Assembly (NCBI GenBank): GCA_009692945.1
Contig: SHYD01000014.1
Coordinates: 1-43,976, forward strand
DNA length: 43,976 bases
Direction: 5' to 3'
Source of the DNA: Dehalococcoidia bacterium
GTDB lineage: Bacteria; Chloroflexota; Dehalococcoidia; SHYD01
Below the pieces are notes generated by a model, which saw nothing but the letters and a program-made list of their open reading frames with translations, did no database searches and was not told the DNA's origin. This document shows positions 1-8,013 of this stretch, piece after piece; within the stretch, counting starts at the first letter, position 1; each line of letters begins with the position of its first letter. A program made the translations under genes and the position numbers.

Positions 1-75
1 CACCAGGCCACTGGCATGGGCCAATTCCACATAGAGCGGGAGCCCGGCCAGGGCCGTCATCCCGCTCCCGGTCAT
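1..75 (-). CDS. Transposase N-terminal fragment (runs off left edge)
   Basis: Read on the minus strand from an ATG at 75, the frame gives MTGSGMTALAGLPLYVELA and then leaves the window. A short start followed by a 'TxxAGLPLxxEL' stretch resembles the N-termini of IS4/IS1380-type transposases; this is a resemblance only. The frame also stays open upstream of 75, so the start is unresolved, although GAGG lies five bases before this ATG. The upstream DNA (126-196) can fold into a stem (CCTCGTTGG with CCAACGAGG) followed by TTTTT, which may be part of that element's end. The product cannot be confirmed without the sequence to the left. Confidence 0.4.
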   Translation of the reverse strand, partial: MTGSGMTALAGLPLYVELAHASGLV

Positions 76-218
76 CTCCGCCTCGTATCTGGAAGGGAAG
101 GATGCCTTGTGCCATACTGACCGCACCTCGTTGGTGATGGGTTTGAACCCCCCATCTAGCCTACTCCGTTCCTACGGATGGCCCAACGAGGTTTTTGGAT
201 GGGGGATCAGGGGGAAGT

Positions 219-1626
219 GTAACTACTCAGAGTTGAGGGGAAATGAGGAGAGAGCGGCAGGCAGTGAACGGATTCACGCCTTGGAGCCGCCAGGTGCCGA
301 AGAGGGTTGCCAAGGCCATGGCGGTGGTGGTGCCCTGAGGCGACCTGGTTCCGCCGCTTATCTTGCGCTGCGTCACCAAGGGCCGCAGGCCCCGCTCGGC
401 GGCGTTGTTATCGGCGGGTACCGCCGGGTCGCCCACGAAGGTGAGGAGTTCGCCGAGGTACCGCGCCATCCGCCGGCAGAGCTTCCCCTGCGGGGCAACC
501 TGGTCCGTCAGGTACGGGTGGCACGCCGCCAGCAAGTCCTTGGAGAGGCGCTGTTGCAGCTGCTGCCGCCGTCGCGGGTCAGGGTCGGTCACGGCCTTCC
601 CTCGGTCATACACCGCCCGTACCTGTTCGGCCCACGCCGCAAGGCGCTGGTCGTCCCGGTACAGCCCGCGCAGGTCATGGATCTCCCGCAGCAGATGCGC
701 CCAGCAGCGCTGATGCAGCCCCGCGTAGTGGTCATAGGCGGCATAGAAGTCGGTCACGAGCACGCCCTGGAACCCCTCGCCCAACACCTCGTCCACCATG
801 CCCTTGCCGCGACCACCACGGGTGAAATAGCGCTCGGTGGCCGTCTGCCAGATCCAGACGTAGCCGTTCTTCCCCCCCTCCCGCAAGCCGGTCTCGTCGG
901 CGTGCACCACCGGGCTCGCCCGGATGCGGTCCCGGATCGCCCGTACCGTCGGTTGCCCCTGCCGGGCGACGGTGTTCAGGGCCCCCACGATGCCCCCTTC
1001 ACTGAGCGGCAATTGATAGACGGTTTCCAGCAACCACTGGATGGTGGCCAGCGGCAGGCGGCCCACCGTCCGCAGGCTCGCAATCAGGCTGAGCACGCTG
1101 GTGCCGAGCCGTTGTTTGCCGATGGCCACGCCCGCGTGGGCGGCCGGAACCACCCGGTGTTTATTGCAGGTGGGGCAGACCCGGGCAATGAAGCGGTGTT
1201 CCACCACCCGCACCGGCGCCAGCGGAATCTCCAAGACTTCCCGGGTGCGCTGGACCCAGCCGCCCTGGAGCGCCGTCCCGCAATCAGGACACACCGCAAC
1301 GGCATGGTCTACCTGCTCCGTGGGAGTCGAGCGTTGGCGGGCGAAGCCCTCCAGCCGTGGGATACGGCCTGCTTTGGGCGCTTCCTGCCGGGTCGATGCC
1401 GGTTTGTTCCCCGGCATGCCGCCCTTGCCGTCGTGCCGGCCCTTGAGCTCCGCCTCCAGCGCCGCAATGCGCTGCTGCAACTGGGTGATGATCCTGCGCT
1501 GTTCGGCAACCAAGCCGAGCAGTTCCTCCTTGGTCAGAAACGACAGGTCAGCAGGCATATCCTACCAACCAAAACGCGAAATCTCCCGTTTTGCTACAAC
1601 TCGTCCCTCGAAGACTGAGTAGTTAC
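219..1626 (-). mobile_element. Complete IS66-family insertion sequence, single-ORF type
   Basis: The element begins GTAACTACTCAG (219-230) and ends CTGAGTAGTTAC (1615-1626), a perfect 12-bp inverted repeat. It is flanked by identical 8-bp direct repeats GGGGAAGT (211-218 and 1627-1634); IS66 elements characteristically duplicate 8 bp. The 1408-bp element carries only the large transposase gene, with no tnpA/tnpB accessory ORFs, which matches the compact ISBst12-like subgroup. Perfect ends and target duplication, plus an intact transposase, suggest recent and possibly active insertion. Its outer 20 bases, GTAACTACTCAGAGTTGAGG, are close to the ends of the small dispersed repeats found through the window. 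Confidence 0.92.
227..1558 (-). CDS. IS66 family transposase (TnpC)
   Basis: The 443-residue protein has the full IS66 TnpC layout. An N-terminal coiled coil (residues about 8-40, leucine/glutamine rich) is followed by a basic linker and then a zinc-finger pair CPDC (90-93) and CPTC (128-131). The DDE catalytic domain has HADETGL (D221), VTDFYAAY (D270) and DNNAAERGLRP (E388). The C-terminal segment ending in NPFTACRSLL is typical of the family. Nothing is truncated and all three catalytic acids are present. The gene fills almost the whole element and starts 68 bases inside the right inverted repeat. It catalyses cut-and-paste or copy-type movement of the element and could act in trans on the related short repeats (inference). 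Confidence 0.95.
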   Translation of the reverse strand: MPADLSFLTKEELLGLVAEQRRIITQLQQRIAALEAELKGRHDGKGGMPGNKPASTRQEAPKAGRIPRLEGFARQRSTPTEQVDHAVAVCPDCGTALQGGWVQRTREVLEIPLAPVRVVEHRFIARVCPTCNKHRVVPAAHAGVAIGKQRLGTSVLSLIASLRTVGRLPLATIQWLLETVYQLPLSEGGIVGALNTVARQGQPTVRAIRDRIRASPVVHADETGLREGGKNGYVWIWQTATERYFTRGGRGKGMVDEVLGEGFQGVLVTDFYAAYDHYAGLHQRCWAHLLREIHDLRGLYRDDQRLAAWAEQVRAVYDRGKAVTDPDPRRRQQLQQRLSKDLLAACHPYLTDQVAPQGKLCRRMARYLGELLTFVGDPAVPADNNAAERGLRPLVTQRKISGGTRSPQGTTTAMALATLFGTWRLQGVNPFTACRSLLISPQL

Positions 1627-1642
1627 GGGGAAGTGCCCGCCA

Positions 1643-1672
1643 TTGACAGCCGCAAAAGGCGCATGCTACCGT
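1643..1672 (+). promoter_or_regulatory. Probable sigma-70-type promoter for tRNA-Lys/tRNA-Leu
   Basis: TTGACA (1643-1648) is followed after 18 bases by TACCGT (1667-1672), about 40 bases before tRNA-Lys. The -35 box is perfect and the -10 is weak. The IS66 insertion ends only 16 bases upstream of the -35, so the promoter core is intact but its upstream DNA has been replaced. Confidence 0.45.
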
Positions 1673-1712
1673 TCCCTTACGTGGCGAGAAGGGTGCCCGT
1701 GGTGTATCCCAT

Positions 1713-1788
<76 letters not shown>

Positions 1789-1889
1789 ACCCGTCAATAA
1801 CGCGGGCCCGGCAACACGGGGCGGAACGGCTATTCGAGGGCGATTCGGAGGCGGCATCGGCGGCCTGGCAGACCGCACCCATCCAAAAT

Positions 1890-1974
1890 GGGGAAGTGTC
1901 GGAACTGGCAGACGAGCATGACTTAGGATCATGTGCCGCAAGGCGTGGGGGTTCGAACCCCCCCTTCCCCACCA
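1890..1974 (+). tRNA. tRNA-Leu (anticodon UAG)
   Basis: A class II tRNA of about 85 bases. The acceptor GGGGAAG pairs with CTTCCCC, the anticodon arm is GCATGA-CTTAGGA-TCATGT with anticodon TAG, and there is a long variable arm (GTGCCGCAAGGCGT). The T arm GGGGGTTCGAACCCCC is perfect, and A plus encoded CCA ends the gene. The 100 bases between it and tRNA-Lys contain no gene. Confidence 0.95.
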
Positions 1975-2116
1975 ATAGAGGCAGAGGCAATAGAACAATG
2001 GCCGGCGGCGATGCGGGAACTCGTGAACGGTGCGGGCCTTGCTATAAACGCCGAGGGGGCCGTGCATCGAATGTTGAATAAAGGACTGCTGCCCCTCACA
2101 AATCCACGGAGGCGCT

Positions 2117-3124
2117 ATGGGAACACTGCTTGAGGTCAAGGCCCTCCGGACGCACTTCTTCACCCAGGAAGGTGTGGTCAAGGCGGTCGATGGAGTGTCG
2201 TACGACCTCCAAGAGGGTGAGATCCTCGGTTTGGTGGGTGAGAGCGGTTGTGGCAAGAGTGTCAGTGCCCTCAGCCTGATGCGGCTGGTCCAGGACCCGC
2301 CCGGCAGGATTGTGGGCGGGCAGATCATGTTCGAGGGGCGTGACCTGCTGGGGATCAGCGAAGATGAAATGCGGGCGATTCGCGGCAACCGCATGGCCAT
2401 GATCTTCCAGGAGCCCATGACCTCGTTGAACCCGGTGCTGACCATCAACCGGCAGCTCTCAGAGGCCCTCGAACTGCACATGAAGATGGATAAGAATGCA
2501 GCCCGCCGCCGCTCCGTGGAACTGCTGGACATGGTGGGTATCCCGGAGGCGAGCCGCCGGATCGACGACTACCCGCACCAGTTCAGCGGCGGCATGCGGC
2601 AGCGCGTGATGATCGCCATGGGCATGAGCTGCAACCCCAAGCTGCTGCTGGCGGACGAGCCCACCACGGCGCTCGATGTGACGATCCAGGCCCAGGTGCT
2701 GGAGATTGTCAAAAAGCTCACCTCCGAAATGGGCACCGCGGTCATCATCATTACCCACAACCTGGGTGTGGTCGCCCGCTACGCCGACCGTGTGAACGTG
2801 ATGTACGCGGGCCGCATCATCGAGCGGGCCACCGCCAGGGGGCTGTACGCCGAGCCGAGCCATCCCTACACCATCGGACTCCTGAACTCGGTGCCGCGCC
2901 TGGATGAGGCGCTGAAAGAGAAGCTCGACCCCATCGAGGGTCTGCCGCCCGATCTCGTGAACCTGCCGCAGGGGTGTCCCTTCGTGCCCCGCTGCAAGTT
3001 CTACCGGGAGAACAAGGACAAACTGCAGAAGTGTGTCGAAACCTATCCGCCGCTATTCATGGTGGGTAAGGATCACATGGCTGCCTGCTGGGTTAACGTG
3101 CAAACGGGAGGCGTGAGAGAGTAA
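2117..3124 (+). CDS. Peptide ABC transporter ATPase, DppD/OppD type
   Basis: The 335-residue protein is a nucleotide-binding subunit of a dipeptide/oligopeptide (or nickel) importer. Visible motifs are Walker A GESGCGKS (about residue 43), Q-loop [12 protein letters not shown], signature FSGGMRQR, Walker [15 protein letters not shown] and the switch His in [10 protein letters not shown]. The C-terminal extension GCPFVPRC...C is the oligopeptide-transporter domain with cysteines that in some relatives bind an iron-sulfur cluster. GGAGG lies seven bases before the ATG. It ends two bases before the partner ATPase gene. No permease or binding protein of this transporter is in the window, so the pair must serve components encoded elsewhere. 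Confidence 0.93.
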   Translation: MGTLLEVKALRTHFFTQEGVVKAVDGVSYDLQEGEILGLVGESGCGKSVSALSLMRLVQDPPGRIVGGQIMFEGRDLLGISEDEMRAIRGNRMAMIFQEPMTSLNPVLTINRQLSEALELHMKMDKNAARRRSVELLDMVGIPEASRRIDDYPHQFSGGMRQRVMIAMGMSCNPKLLLADEPTTALDVTIQAQVLEIVKKLTSEMGTAVIIITHNLGVVARYADRVNVMYAGRIIERATARGLYAEPSHPYTIGLLNSVPRLDEALKEKLDPIEGLPPDLVNLPQGCPFVPRCKFYRENKDKLQKCVETYPPLFMVGKDHMAACWVNVQTGGVRE

Positions 3125-3126
3125 TC

Positions 3127-4137
3127 ATGGCTGAAGAGCGGATTCTCCTGGATGTAAAAGAACTCTCGATGTACTTCCCTGTCACCAAGGGCGTCATATT
3201 CGAGCGCAAAGTGGCCGATATCAAGGCGGTGGACCACATCAGCTTCTACATCCGCAAGGGTGAGACCCTGGGGCTGGTGGGGGAGAGCGGTTGCGGCAAA
3301 ACCACTGCGGGCCGGTCGATCCTGCAACTGTACAAGCCCACCACCGGTTCGGTCACCTTCTGGGACGATGACCGGGGCGAATACGTGGACCTGGTGACGC
3401 TCAAGGGCGAGGCCATGCGGAAGATGCGCCGGAAGATTCAGATCATCTTCCAGGACCCCTACGGTTCGCTGAATCCCCGTATGTCCTGCGGCGCCATCGT
3501 CGGCGAGCCGCTCAAGATCCATAATTTGGCCAAGGGCAAGGAGTATCAGGAGCGGGTCGAGGAGTTGCTCACCATCGTGGGCCTGCATCCCTACTTCGCC
3601 AGCCGCTACCCCCACGAGTTCTCGGGAGGCCAGCGGCAGCGCATCGGCATCGCGCGGGCCCTCGCCTCCAACCCGCAATTCATCGTGTGCGACGAGCCGA
3701 TCTCGGCGCTGGACGTGTCGATCCAGGCCCAGATCATCAACCTGCTGGAGGAGCTGCAGGGCCGCTTCGGCCTGACCTATCTGTTCATCGCCCACGACCT
3801 CGCGGTGGTGCGGCATATCAGCGACCGCATTGCGGTGATGTACCTCGGCCGGCTCGCCGAGATTGCCAACCGTGAGGAGCTGTACGAGAACCCACTGCAC
3901 CCCTACACCAAGGCGTTGCTGTCCGCCGTACCCATCCCCGACCCGGTGATAGAGGCCACCCGCGAGCGGATCATCCTGCAGGGCGACGTGCCCAGCCCCA
4001 TGAATCCCCCCAGCGGCTGCGTGTTCCATACCCGGTGCCCCATCGCGATCGACGAATGCAAGGTCACGATCCCGGCGCTGCGCAACCTCGGGGGCGAAGG
4101 GATCAACGAGCACTGGGTGGCCTGCCACCGGGCGTAG
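3127..4137 (+). CDS. Peptide ABC transporter ATPase, DppF/OppF type
   Basis: The 336-residue partner ATPase of the preceding gene. Motifs are Walker [11 protein letters not shown]-loop [14 protein letters not shown], signature FSGGQRQR, Walker [15 protein letters not shown] and the switch His in FIAHDLAVV. The C-terminal cysteine-containing oligopeptide-transporter extension (GCVFHTRCP) is present. The GAGAGAG upstream of ATG and the two-base spacing from the previous stop indicate one operon and a DppD-DppF heterodimer. Substrate cannot be deduced from the ATPases. A good terminator follows. Confidence 0.93.
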   Translation: MAEERILLDVKELSMYFPVTKGVIFERKVADIKAVDHISFYIRKGETLGLVGESGCGKTTAGRSILQLYKPTTGSVTFWDDDRGEYVDLVTLKGEAMRKMRRKIQIIFQDPYGSLNPRMSCGAIVGEPLKIHNLAKGKEYQERVEELLTIVGLHPYFASRYPHEFSGGQRQRIGIARALASNPQFIVCDEPISALDVSIQAQIINLLEELQGRFGLTYLFIAHDLAVVRHISDRIAVMYLGRLAEIANREELYENPLHPYTKALLSAVPIPDPVIEATRERIILQGDVPSPMNPPSGCVFHTRCPIAIDECKVTIPALRNLGGEGINEHWVACHRA

Positions 4138-4152
4138 CAACCGGTCGGGACA

Positions 4153-4184
4153 AAAGCCCTCCCGCCGTGGCGCGCGAGGGCTTT
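4153..4184 (+). terminator. Terminator hairpin after dppDF
   Basis: AAAGCCCTC (4153-4161) pairs with GAGGGCTTT (4176-4184), a perfect 9-bp stem with flanking A and T tracts, 15 bases after the stop codon of the second ATPase gene. It probably ends the tRNA/ABC transcript or the ABC operon and may work on both strands. Confidence 0.75.
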
Positions 4185-4237
4185 CCCATTTCATGTTCAA
4201 CCTTTTCGATCCAATGCGCATCCTGTCGGCGTTAACG

Positions 4238-4396
4238 GTATGAGTTCACCGCTGAGGGACAACCTCACCCCCAGCCCCTCTCCTACCAGGAGAGGGGAGA
4301 CCGGTTCCCCTTCCCTCGCAGGCGCCGTCCTGATCCTGCCGAAGGGGAAGGGGCGAGGGATTAGGTTTCAGCGTTCCCTGAAGGCTGAACTCTTAC
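4238..4396 (+). mobile_element. IS66-type MITE inserted in a lipoprotein signal peptide
   Basis: The 159-bp element starts GTATGAGTTCACCGCTGAGG and ends CTGAACTCTTAC. These are inverted copies of the family end (GTAAGAGTTCAG read from the right). It is flanked by CGTTAACG (4230-4237) and CGTTAGCG (4397-4404), an 8-bp target duplication with one mismatch. Its interior differs from the two-hairpin copies: it has a CCCCTCTCCT/AGGAGAGGGG palindrome (4275-4297) and a second purine/pyrimidine-rich inverted pair. Removing the element and one duplicate restores an ATG-led lipoprotein signal, which independently confirms the boundaries. Confidence 0.82.
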
Positions 4397-5514
4397 CGTT
4401 AGCGTTGCTCGCCCCCGTGCTCCTAGCCGCGGCCTGCGCCGTCCCCTCGATGACGTTTCGCACCGTGAAGATCGGCCTGGTTGCCCCGTTGTCGGGTGAG
4501 GCAGCCGGCGAGGGGGGGCGCTGGGTTATCGCGGCGCGGCAGGCCGTCGACGTGTGGAACGCCGATCCTACGCATGGGGACGTCCGCAAAGAACTGGTGG
4601 TCTTGGATGAGGCGGAGGGCGAGGCCGCGGTCCAGAGCTTGGTCCTCGACCCTCGGGTGGTGGGTGTGGTGGGCTATGCCCGCCCCACCGCCGCACGGGC
4701 GAGCCTCGGCCGGCTCGCTGCGGCCGGGATGCCGGTGCTGGTGGCCGGGTCCGAAAGCGAGGCGCAACCCTCCGATGGCGCAGGTGCGCAGTATCTGACC
4801 GCATCTCACCCTGCGCTGGCGCAGGAGTTGGCCGCATATGCCGCTGGGCCGCTCCAGCTACGGGTCGTGTCGGTGGTGGTTGGTCCCGACGCCACCGACC
4901 GGGCCATCGCCGCGGTGTTTCGGGAATCGGGCGCGGCCGCCGGGATCGCCTTCCGGGAAGTCCCCATGCCCGCATCGCCCGCCGATGTCAGGACGTTTTC
5001 GGATCGTGTCTCCACCAACGGTGTTCAGGCCGTTTTCCTGGCCACCTCCTCTGGTGATGCCCGCACACTGCTGCCGCTCCTCGACGCCCGGCCTCGCCCT
5101 CTTCCGGTACTGCTCGCGCCCCGGACCGCAACGGGTGAGGCCTCTCGAGAGCTGGAGCGGCTCGACGTGTACTGGGCCGGCGGGGCGCCCGACCCGGCCA
5201 TGATTCCCGAGGCGAAGGACTTCGTGGACCGCTACCGGAGCCAGACCGGAACGGCGCCGGCCCCAGGAGCGGCGCTGGTCTACGATGCAATGGGGTTGAT
5301 ACTCCGCGCCATCGATGGCCCGGCTCGGACCCGTGGTTCGCCATCGCGGGCGTCGGTCCAGGATTCGCTCCGGACGGCCGGGGAGGCGCCGGGCATCCTG
5401 GGCCGCCACCGCTTCGGCGAAGACGGTAGGCGGCAGGGAGCGCGGGCATTCGTGTTCCTGGTGAACCGCAGCCAGCCCTTTCCGGGCAGGCAGGTGGGTG
5501 CTGCTCCAGAGTGA
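4240..5514 (+). CDS. LivK-like receptor-family ligand-binding lipoprotein, 5' end remodelled by a MITE
   Basis: The mature part (KIGLVAPLSGEAAGEGG onward) is a type I periplasmic-binding fold of the branched-chain amino-acid receptor class, with two lobes and a closing RHRFGEDGRR-like segment. The open frame starts at an ATG inside a MITE (4240), so its first 52 or so residues are element-derived, followed by a hydrophobic stretch and lipobox LLAAAC (Cys66). Without the MITE the gene reads from ATG 4214, or in-frame 4193, as MRILSALALLAPVLLAAAC, a normal lipoprotein signal. Now that frame stops at TGA 4241-4243, which overlaps the new ATG as ATGA, so reinitiation could keep the gene expressed. 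Whether the long N-terminus still exports the protein is unknown. No permease genes are nearby. Confidence 0.75.
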   Translation: MSSPLRDNLTPSPSPTRRGETGSPSLAGAVLILPKGKGRGIRFQRSLKAELLPLALLAPVLLAAACAVPSMTFRTVKIGLVAPLSGEAAGEGGRWVIAARQAVDVWNADPTHGDVRKELVVLDEAEGEAAVQSLVLDPRVVGVVGYARPTAARASLGRLAAAGMPVLVAGSESEAQPSDGAGAQYLTASHPALAQELAAYAAGPLQLRVVSVVVGPDATDRAIAAVFRESGAAAGIAFREVPMPASPADVRTFSDRVSTNGVQAVFLATSSGDARTLLPLLDARPRPLPVLLAPRTATGEASRELERLDVYWAGGAPDPAMIPEAKDFVDRYRSQTGTAPAPGAALVYDAMGLILRAIDGPARTRGSPSRASVQDSLRTAGEAPGILGRHRFGEDGRRQGARAFVFLVNRSQPFPGRQVGAAPE

Positions 5515-5625
5515 CCGTTGCGCACGTATTGTAGCGGCGACGCATGCGTCGGCCGACGGGAGTGCAGCGCGACGTGTTGGCCAAAGGGTGCGGGGGGTGT
5601 TCCCTCAGGCATACTCCGTGATGAC

Positions 5626-5686
5626 GGTAGGGGGGGTCCCTTGTGCCTGCCCGGTACGAGGGCGGCCACAAGGGACCCCCCCTACC
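5626..5686. repeat. Long perfect palindrome (REP-like) between convergent genes
   Basis: GGTAGGGGGGGTCCCTTGTG (5626-5645) is exactly complemented by 5667-5686, a perfect 20-bp stem. The 21-base loop contains a further GCCC/GGGC pairing. It lies between the end of the binding-protein gene (plus) and the end of the glycosyltransferase gene (minus), where it could stop both transcripts. It is distinct from the MITE family. Confidence 0.75.
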
Positions 5687-5699
5687 ACGGCCGTTCCCC

Positions 5700-7706
5700 T
5701 CACCTCGCCGTCAACTCGAACAACTGGACCCCGAGAAACGCCGCCGCAGGCTTGACGGCATACCGCCCAGCCATGAGCTGCTCCACTCGCTGCGCCGCCT
5801 GCGCTGCCGCGGCGGGCTTGTTGTGGTTGTAGAGCGTGGTCAACCAGATGTGCCGTTCGCCCTTTAGGGCCTCGTCCAACGGCTGGAGATCTAAGTTGAC
5901 GTAAGACCGACGATAGGGTGAGGCGTCGCACCAGGCGTCCGGCAGTGACTCCCAGGTGCACGGGACCGCATGGGATCGAGACGGCGCCGGCCGGCCCATC
6001 GCGATGCGCTGGTGGTCGTACCACAGTGCGGGCAGGTAGCTCTGGTAGTCGAGGTGGAGCAGCAGGTCGCCCTCGGTGTAGCGCTCGTGCAGCCAGGCAT
6101 TGGCCGCCCGCTCATCGGGAGAGGCGAACGCGGGGTCGAAGTAGAGCGACCACAACGGCGGCAGGTTTGTCAGCACCAGGAGCAGAGCCAGCACGGGCGG
6201 CGCGCACCGCCTCCCCGCCTCGGGCACTCTTCGTATGAGTTCAGACCCGGGGATCAGCGGCATCAACCCCGCCCCCCACCCCGGAAAAAAGAGAGGAGAA
6301 TGCTCTGTGGGGGGCGTGGGGGCGCCCCCCACAGAGGGCTGCCGCCCTCGTGCACTCCCGCTTCTGAGCCCGACAGTTCCTCTACCGTGAACGCTTGACA
6401 TTCTTCCCGTGATTAGACCCGCCAACCCTGTTCCCGATGCTGCCACCGCCTGCCCCACCCAGAGTGCCAGGAAAGGTGAGGCTACGACGAGATACCTCGG
6501 GTCCAGCAGCGGCACCGCCACAATTGAGAACCCCAGGGGCAGGGCGATGGGTAGCAGCGTCAGGCCAGCGGCGTACCACGTCTCCCAGCGCCGCCGTCCC
6601 CACCACCAAGCCGCGAGCAGCAGCGCCGAGAAGAGATAGCGGCCGCCCCGCAGCAGCAGGTCCAGCGGCAGGTTGTAGTCCAGTCTCGTCTTGAACCACA
6701 TCCAGTCGTAAATCGTTTTGAGGGTGTCACGTGTGACCGGCTCGATCCAGGCGTCGGCCCCCGCGGCTACCCCGCCCCACTGGGCCCACGAGACGCCGAG
6801 CCAGGGCAGGTAGGCGGCCAGGGTGATCCCGGCAGTGAGGAACAGCGGCACCAAGGTTCGTAACTGCTCAGGTGCCCATGACCGGGTGACCCCACCGGGC
6901 CATGAAAATCGCATTTTCTTAGCAGCAGCGTTTGGGGGCCGGAAACGGGGGTGCAGGGGGTGAAGCCCCTGTTTGTCCTGAGCCCGCCGAAGGGCCGGGG
7001 GTCTGGGGGTGTTCCCCCAGAAATACAAACCTCTCTTTTTCTTGGGGGGTGGGGCAAACGCTCCGGAACCAACTACGCAGGGCTGAGGGCTCGCCAGTGT
7101 CTGAATGCGATGCCGCAGCAGCGACCACAACAGGGCCCACCCCCACAGCGGGGGCAGCAGGAAGAAGGCGTAGGGGTGGGTGTACAGTGCCAGCGCCACC
7201 GCGCCACCGTGGACCGCCCAGCGCTGCCGGCCGCCGCGGCGCAGCGCCTCGTACAGCGAAAGGGCGGCGGCGACCGCCAGCAGCGTGAGGAGCAGATACG
7301 ACCGCGGGTAACGCGAGTAGTACACCTGGTAGCTGGTGAGGGTGCAGAACAATGCCGCCAGCACCCCCGCCCAATCGCCGAACAGGCGCCGGCCCAGGGC
7401 GTAGGTCAGCGGGATCACCGCGGTCCCGAGCAGGGCGGTGGGCAGCCGCAGCCAGAGGTCAGTGTGGCTGACCTGGAGCCACCAGTGCAGCAGCACGAAG
7501 TAGAGAGGGGACTGGTAGTCGGCCGCCGCGCCCCGCACCACCTCGGCGACGGTGGGGTTGAGCGCCACCACCCCGCTGTGGGCGGTGTCGAACCAGAGGC
7601 TATCGGCGTCGAGCCCGGCAAGCCGGAGCGCCAGCCCCACGAGGGTGATGGCGGCGACGGCGCGGTTGGGGGTGAGCCATGTGACGGTGCGTCTTGAATT
7701 TGGCAC
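5700..7706 (-). CDS. Multi-spanning GT39/GT83-like glycosyltransferase carrying two in-frame MITE inserts
   Basis: The 668-residue frame starts at GTG 7706. The N-terminal part has several membrane segments and the family-type loop DSLWFDTAHS with QSPLYFVLLHWWLQ, as in ArnT/PMT-like enzymes that move sugars from polyprenyl-phosphate donors outside the membrane. Residues about 211-283 (DNA 6860-7076) and 437-492 (DNA 6233-6398) are translated from two inserted repeats. They are proline/glycine/arginine-rich and not membrane-like. With an 8-bp duplication each insert adds a multiple of three bases (225 and 174), so the frame stays open; the ancestral protein would be about 535 residues, normal for the family. 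Function after insertion is uncertain because the second insert falls between a membrane segment and the C-terminal soluble part. Acceptor is unknown. Confidence 0.75.
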   Translation of the reverse strand: MPNSRRTVTWLTPNRAVAAITLVGLALRLAGLDADSLWFDTAHSGVVALNPTVAEVVRGAAADYQSPLYFVLLHWWLQVSHTDLWLRLPTALLGTAVIPLTYALGRRLFGDWAGVLAALFCTLTSYQVYYSRYPRSYLLLTLLAVAAALSLYEALRRGGRQRWAVHGGAVALALYTHPYAFFLLPPLWGWALLWSLLRHRIQTLASPQPCVVGSGAFAPPPKKKRGLYFWGNTPRPPALRRAQDKQGLHPLHPRFRPPNAAAKKMRFSWPGGVTRSWAPEQLRTLVPLFLTAGITLAAYLPWLGVSWAQWGGVAAGADAWIEPVTRDTLKTIYDWMWFKTRLDYNLPLDLLLRGGRYLFSALLLAAWWWGRRRWETWYAAGLTLLPIALPLGFSIVAVPLLDPRYLVVASPFLALWVGQAVAASGTGLAGLITGRMSSVHGRGTVGLRSGSARGRQPSVGGAPTPPTEHSPLFFPGWGAGLMPLIPGSELIRRVPEAGRRCAPPVLALLLVLTNLPPLWSLYFDPAFASPDERAANAWLHERYTEGDLLLHLDYQSYLPALWYDHQRIAMGRPAPSRSHAVPCTWESLPDAWCDASPYRRSYVNLDLQPLDEALKGERHIWLTTLYNHNKPAAAAQAAQRVEQLMAGRYAVKPAAAFLGVQLFELTAR
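6233..6398 (-). mobile_element. MITE in the glycosyltransferase gene (C-terminal insert)
   Basis: The left edge is GTATGAGTTCAGACCCGGGG. The right edge is degenerate (read from the right, TCAAGCGTTCACGGTAGAGG) but is followed inward by the family block TCGGGCTCAG. Flanks are CACTCTTC (6225-6232) and CATTCTTC (6399-6406), 7 of 8 identical. The core holds a perfect 14-bp stem CTCTGTGGGGGGCG/CGCCCCCCACAGAG (6303-6336) and the GAAAAAAGAG purine tract. It lies in the same orientation as the gene and adds 58 codons without a stop. Confidence 0.8.
6860..7076 (+). mobile_element. MITE copy in the glycosyltransferase gene (central insert)
   Basis: The left edge GTAACTGCTCAGGTGCCC matches the IS66 end at 10 of the first 12 bases. 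The right edge, ending CAACTAC, is degenerate and no clear target duplication is seen, so 7076 is approximate. The core shows hairpin 1 (CAGGGG...CCCCTG near 6952), hairpin 2 (CTGGGGG-TGTT-CCCCCAG) and CTCTCTTTTTC. A smaller repeat, TGTCCTGAGCCCGCCGAAGG, has invaded the core. The element is opposite in orientation to the gene but free of stops in the gene frame. Confidence 0.65.
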
Positions 7707-8013
7707 GCTGGGATAGCTTGTCAGCGGATGAGCGCTTTACGGTGCGCTTGTTGGTGGTTGGGGAACCGGCGAGACGGAAGGCGGGGGGCCGGGGGGACCC
7801 GGCGTCGCGGACCGGGGTAATGGGGCGTTGCCTGAGCCTGTCCTGAGCAACGCCGAAGGGGGCCTCGAGGGCACCGAGGAGGGGTATGCCGCCGTTTCAA
7901 GGGACTGCCGCCCGTCCATACGCGACCGGCAGTGCCTTCGACAAGCTCAGGCAACGCCTCGACCCGGCAAGCAATGCGAGACATCCACAACAACTTGGTG
8001 CAACCCCCGCCCG
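7707..8013. repeat. Gene-free stretch with small TGAGC/TTCGACAAGC repeats
   Basis: No convincing gene is visible in these 307 bases. They contain GCCTTCGACAAGCTCAGGC (7934-7952) and a disrupted inverse copy, GCCTGAGCCTGTCCTGAGC...CCGAAGG (7830-7859); a third relative sits in the MITE near 6974. This short palindromic unit is a familiar dispersed repeat in many bacterial genomes. The promoter of the glycosyltransferase gene should also lie here, but I could not define it. Confidence 0.5.

Noticed and set aside
126..200. TTTGAACCCCCC with flanking stems, suggesting a tRNA T arm
   Set aside because: No acceptor, anticodon arm or CCA fits on either strand; better read as a stem near a transposon end.
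107..1618. 503-codon frame antisense to the IS66 transposase
   Set aside because: The minus-strand transposase has all catalytic motifs; the plus frame is a GC-bias shadow rich in Pro/Arg/Gly.
1890..1898. GGGGAAGTG at the tRNA-Leu start equals the IS66 target duplication
   Set aside because: Nine bases of GC-rich sequence can match by chance, and the insertion is over 250 bases away from the tRNA; no sign of tRNA-directed insertion.
6860..7076. Target duplication for the central glycosyltransferase insert
   Set aside because: Flanking 8-mers CAAGGTTC and GCAGGGCT do not match; the insert is supported by its core and left end only.
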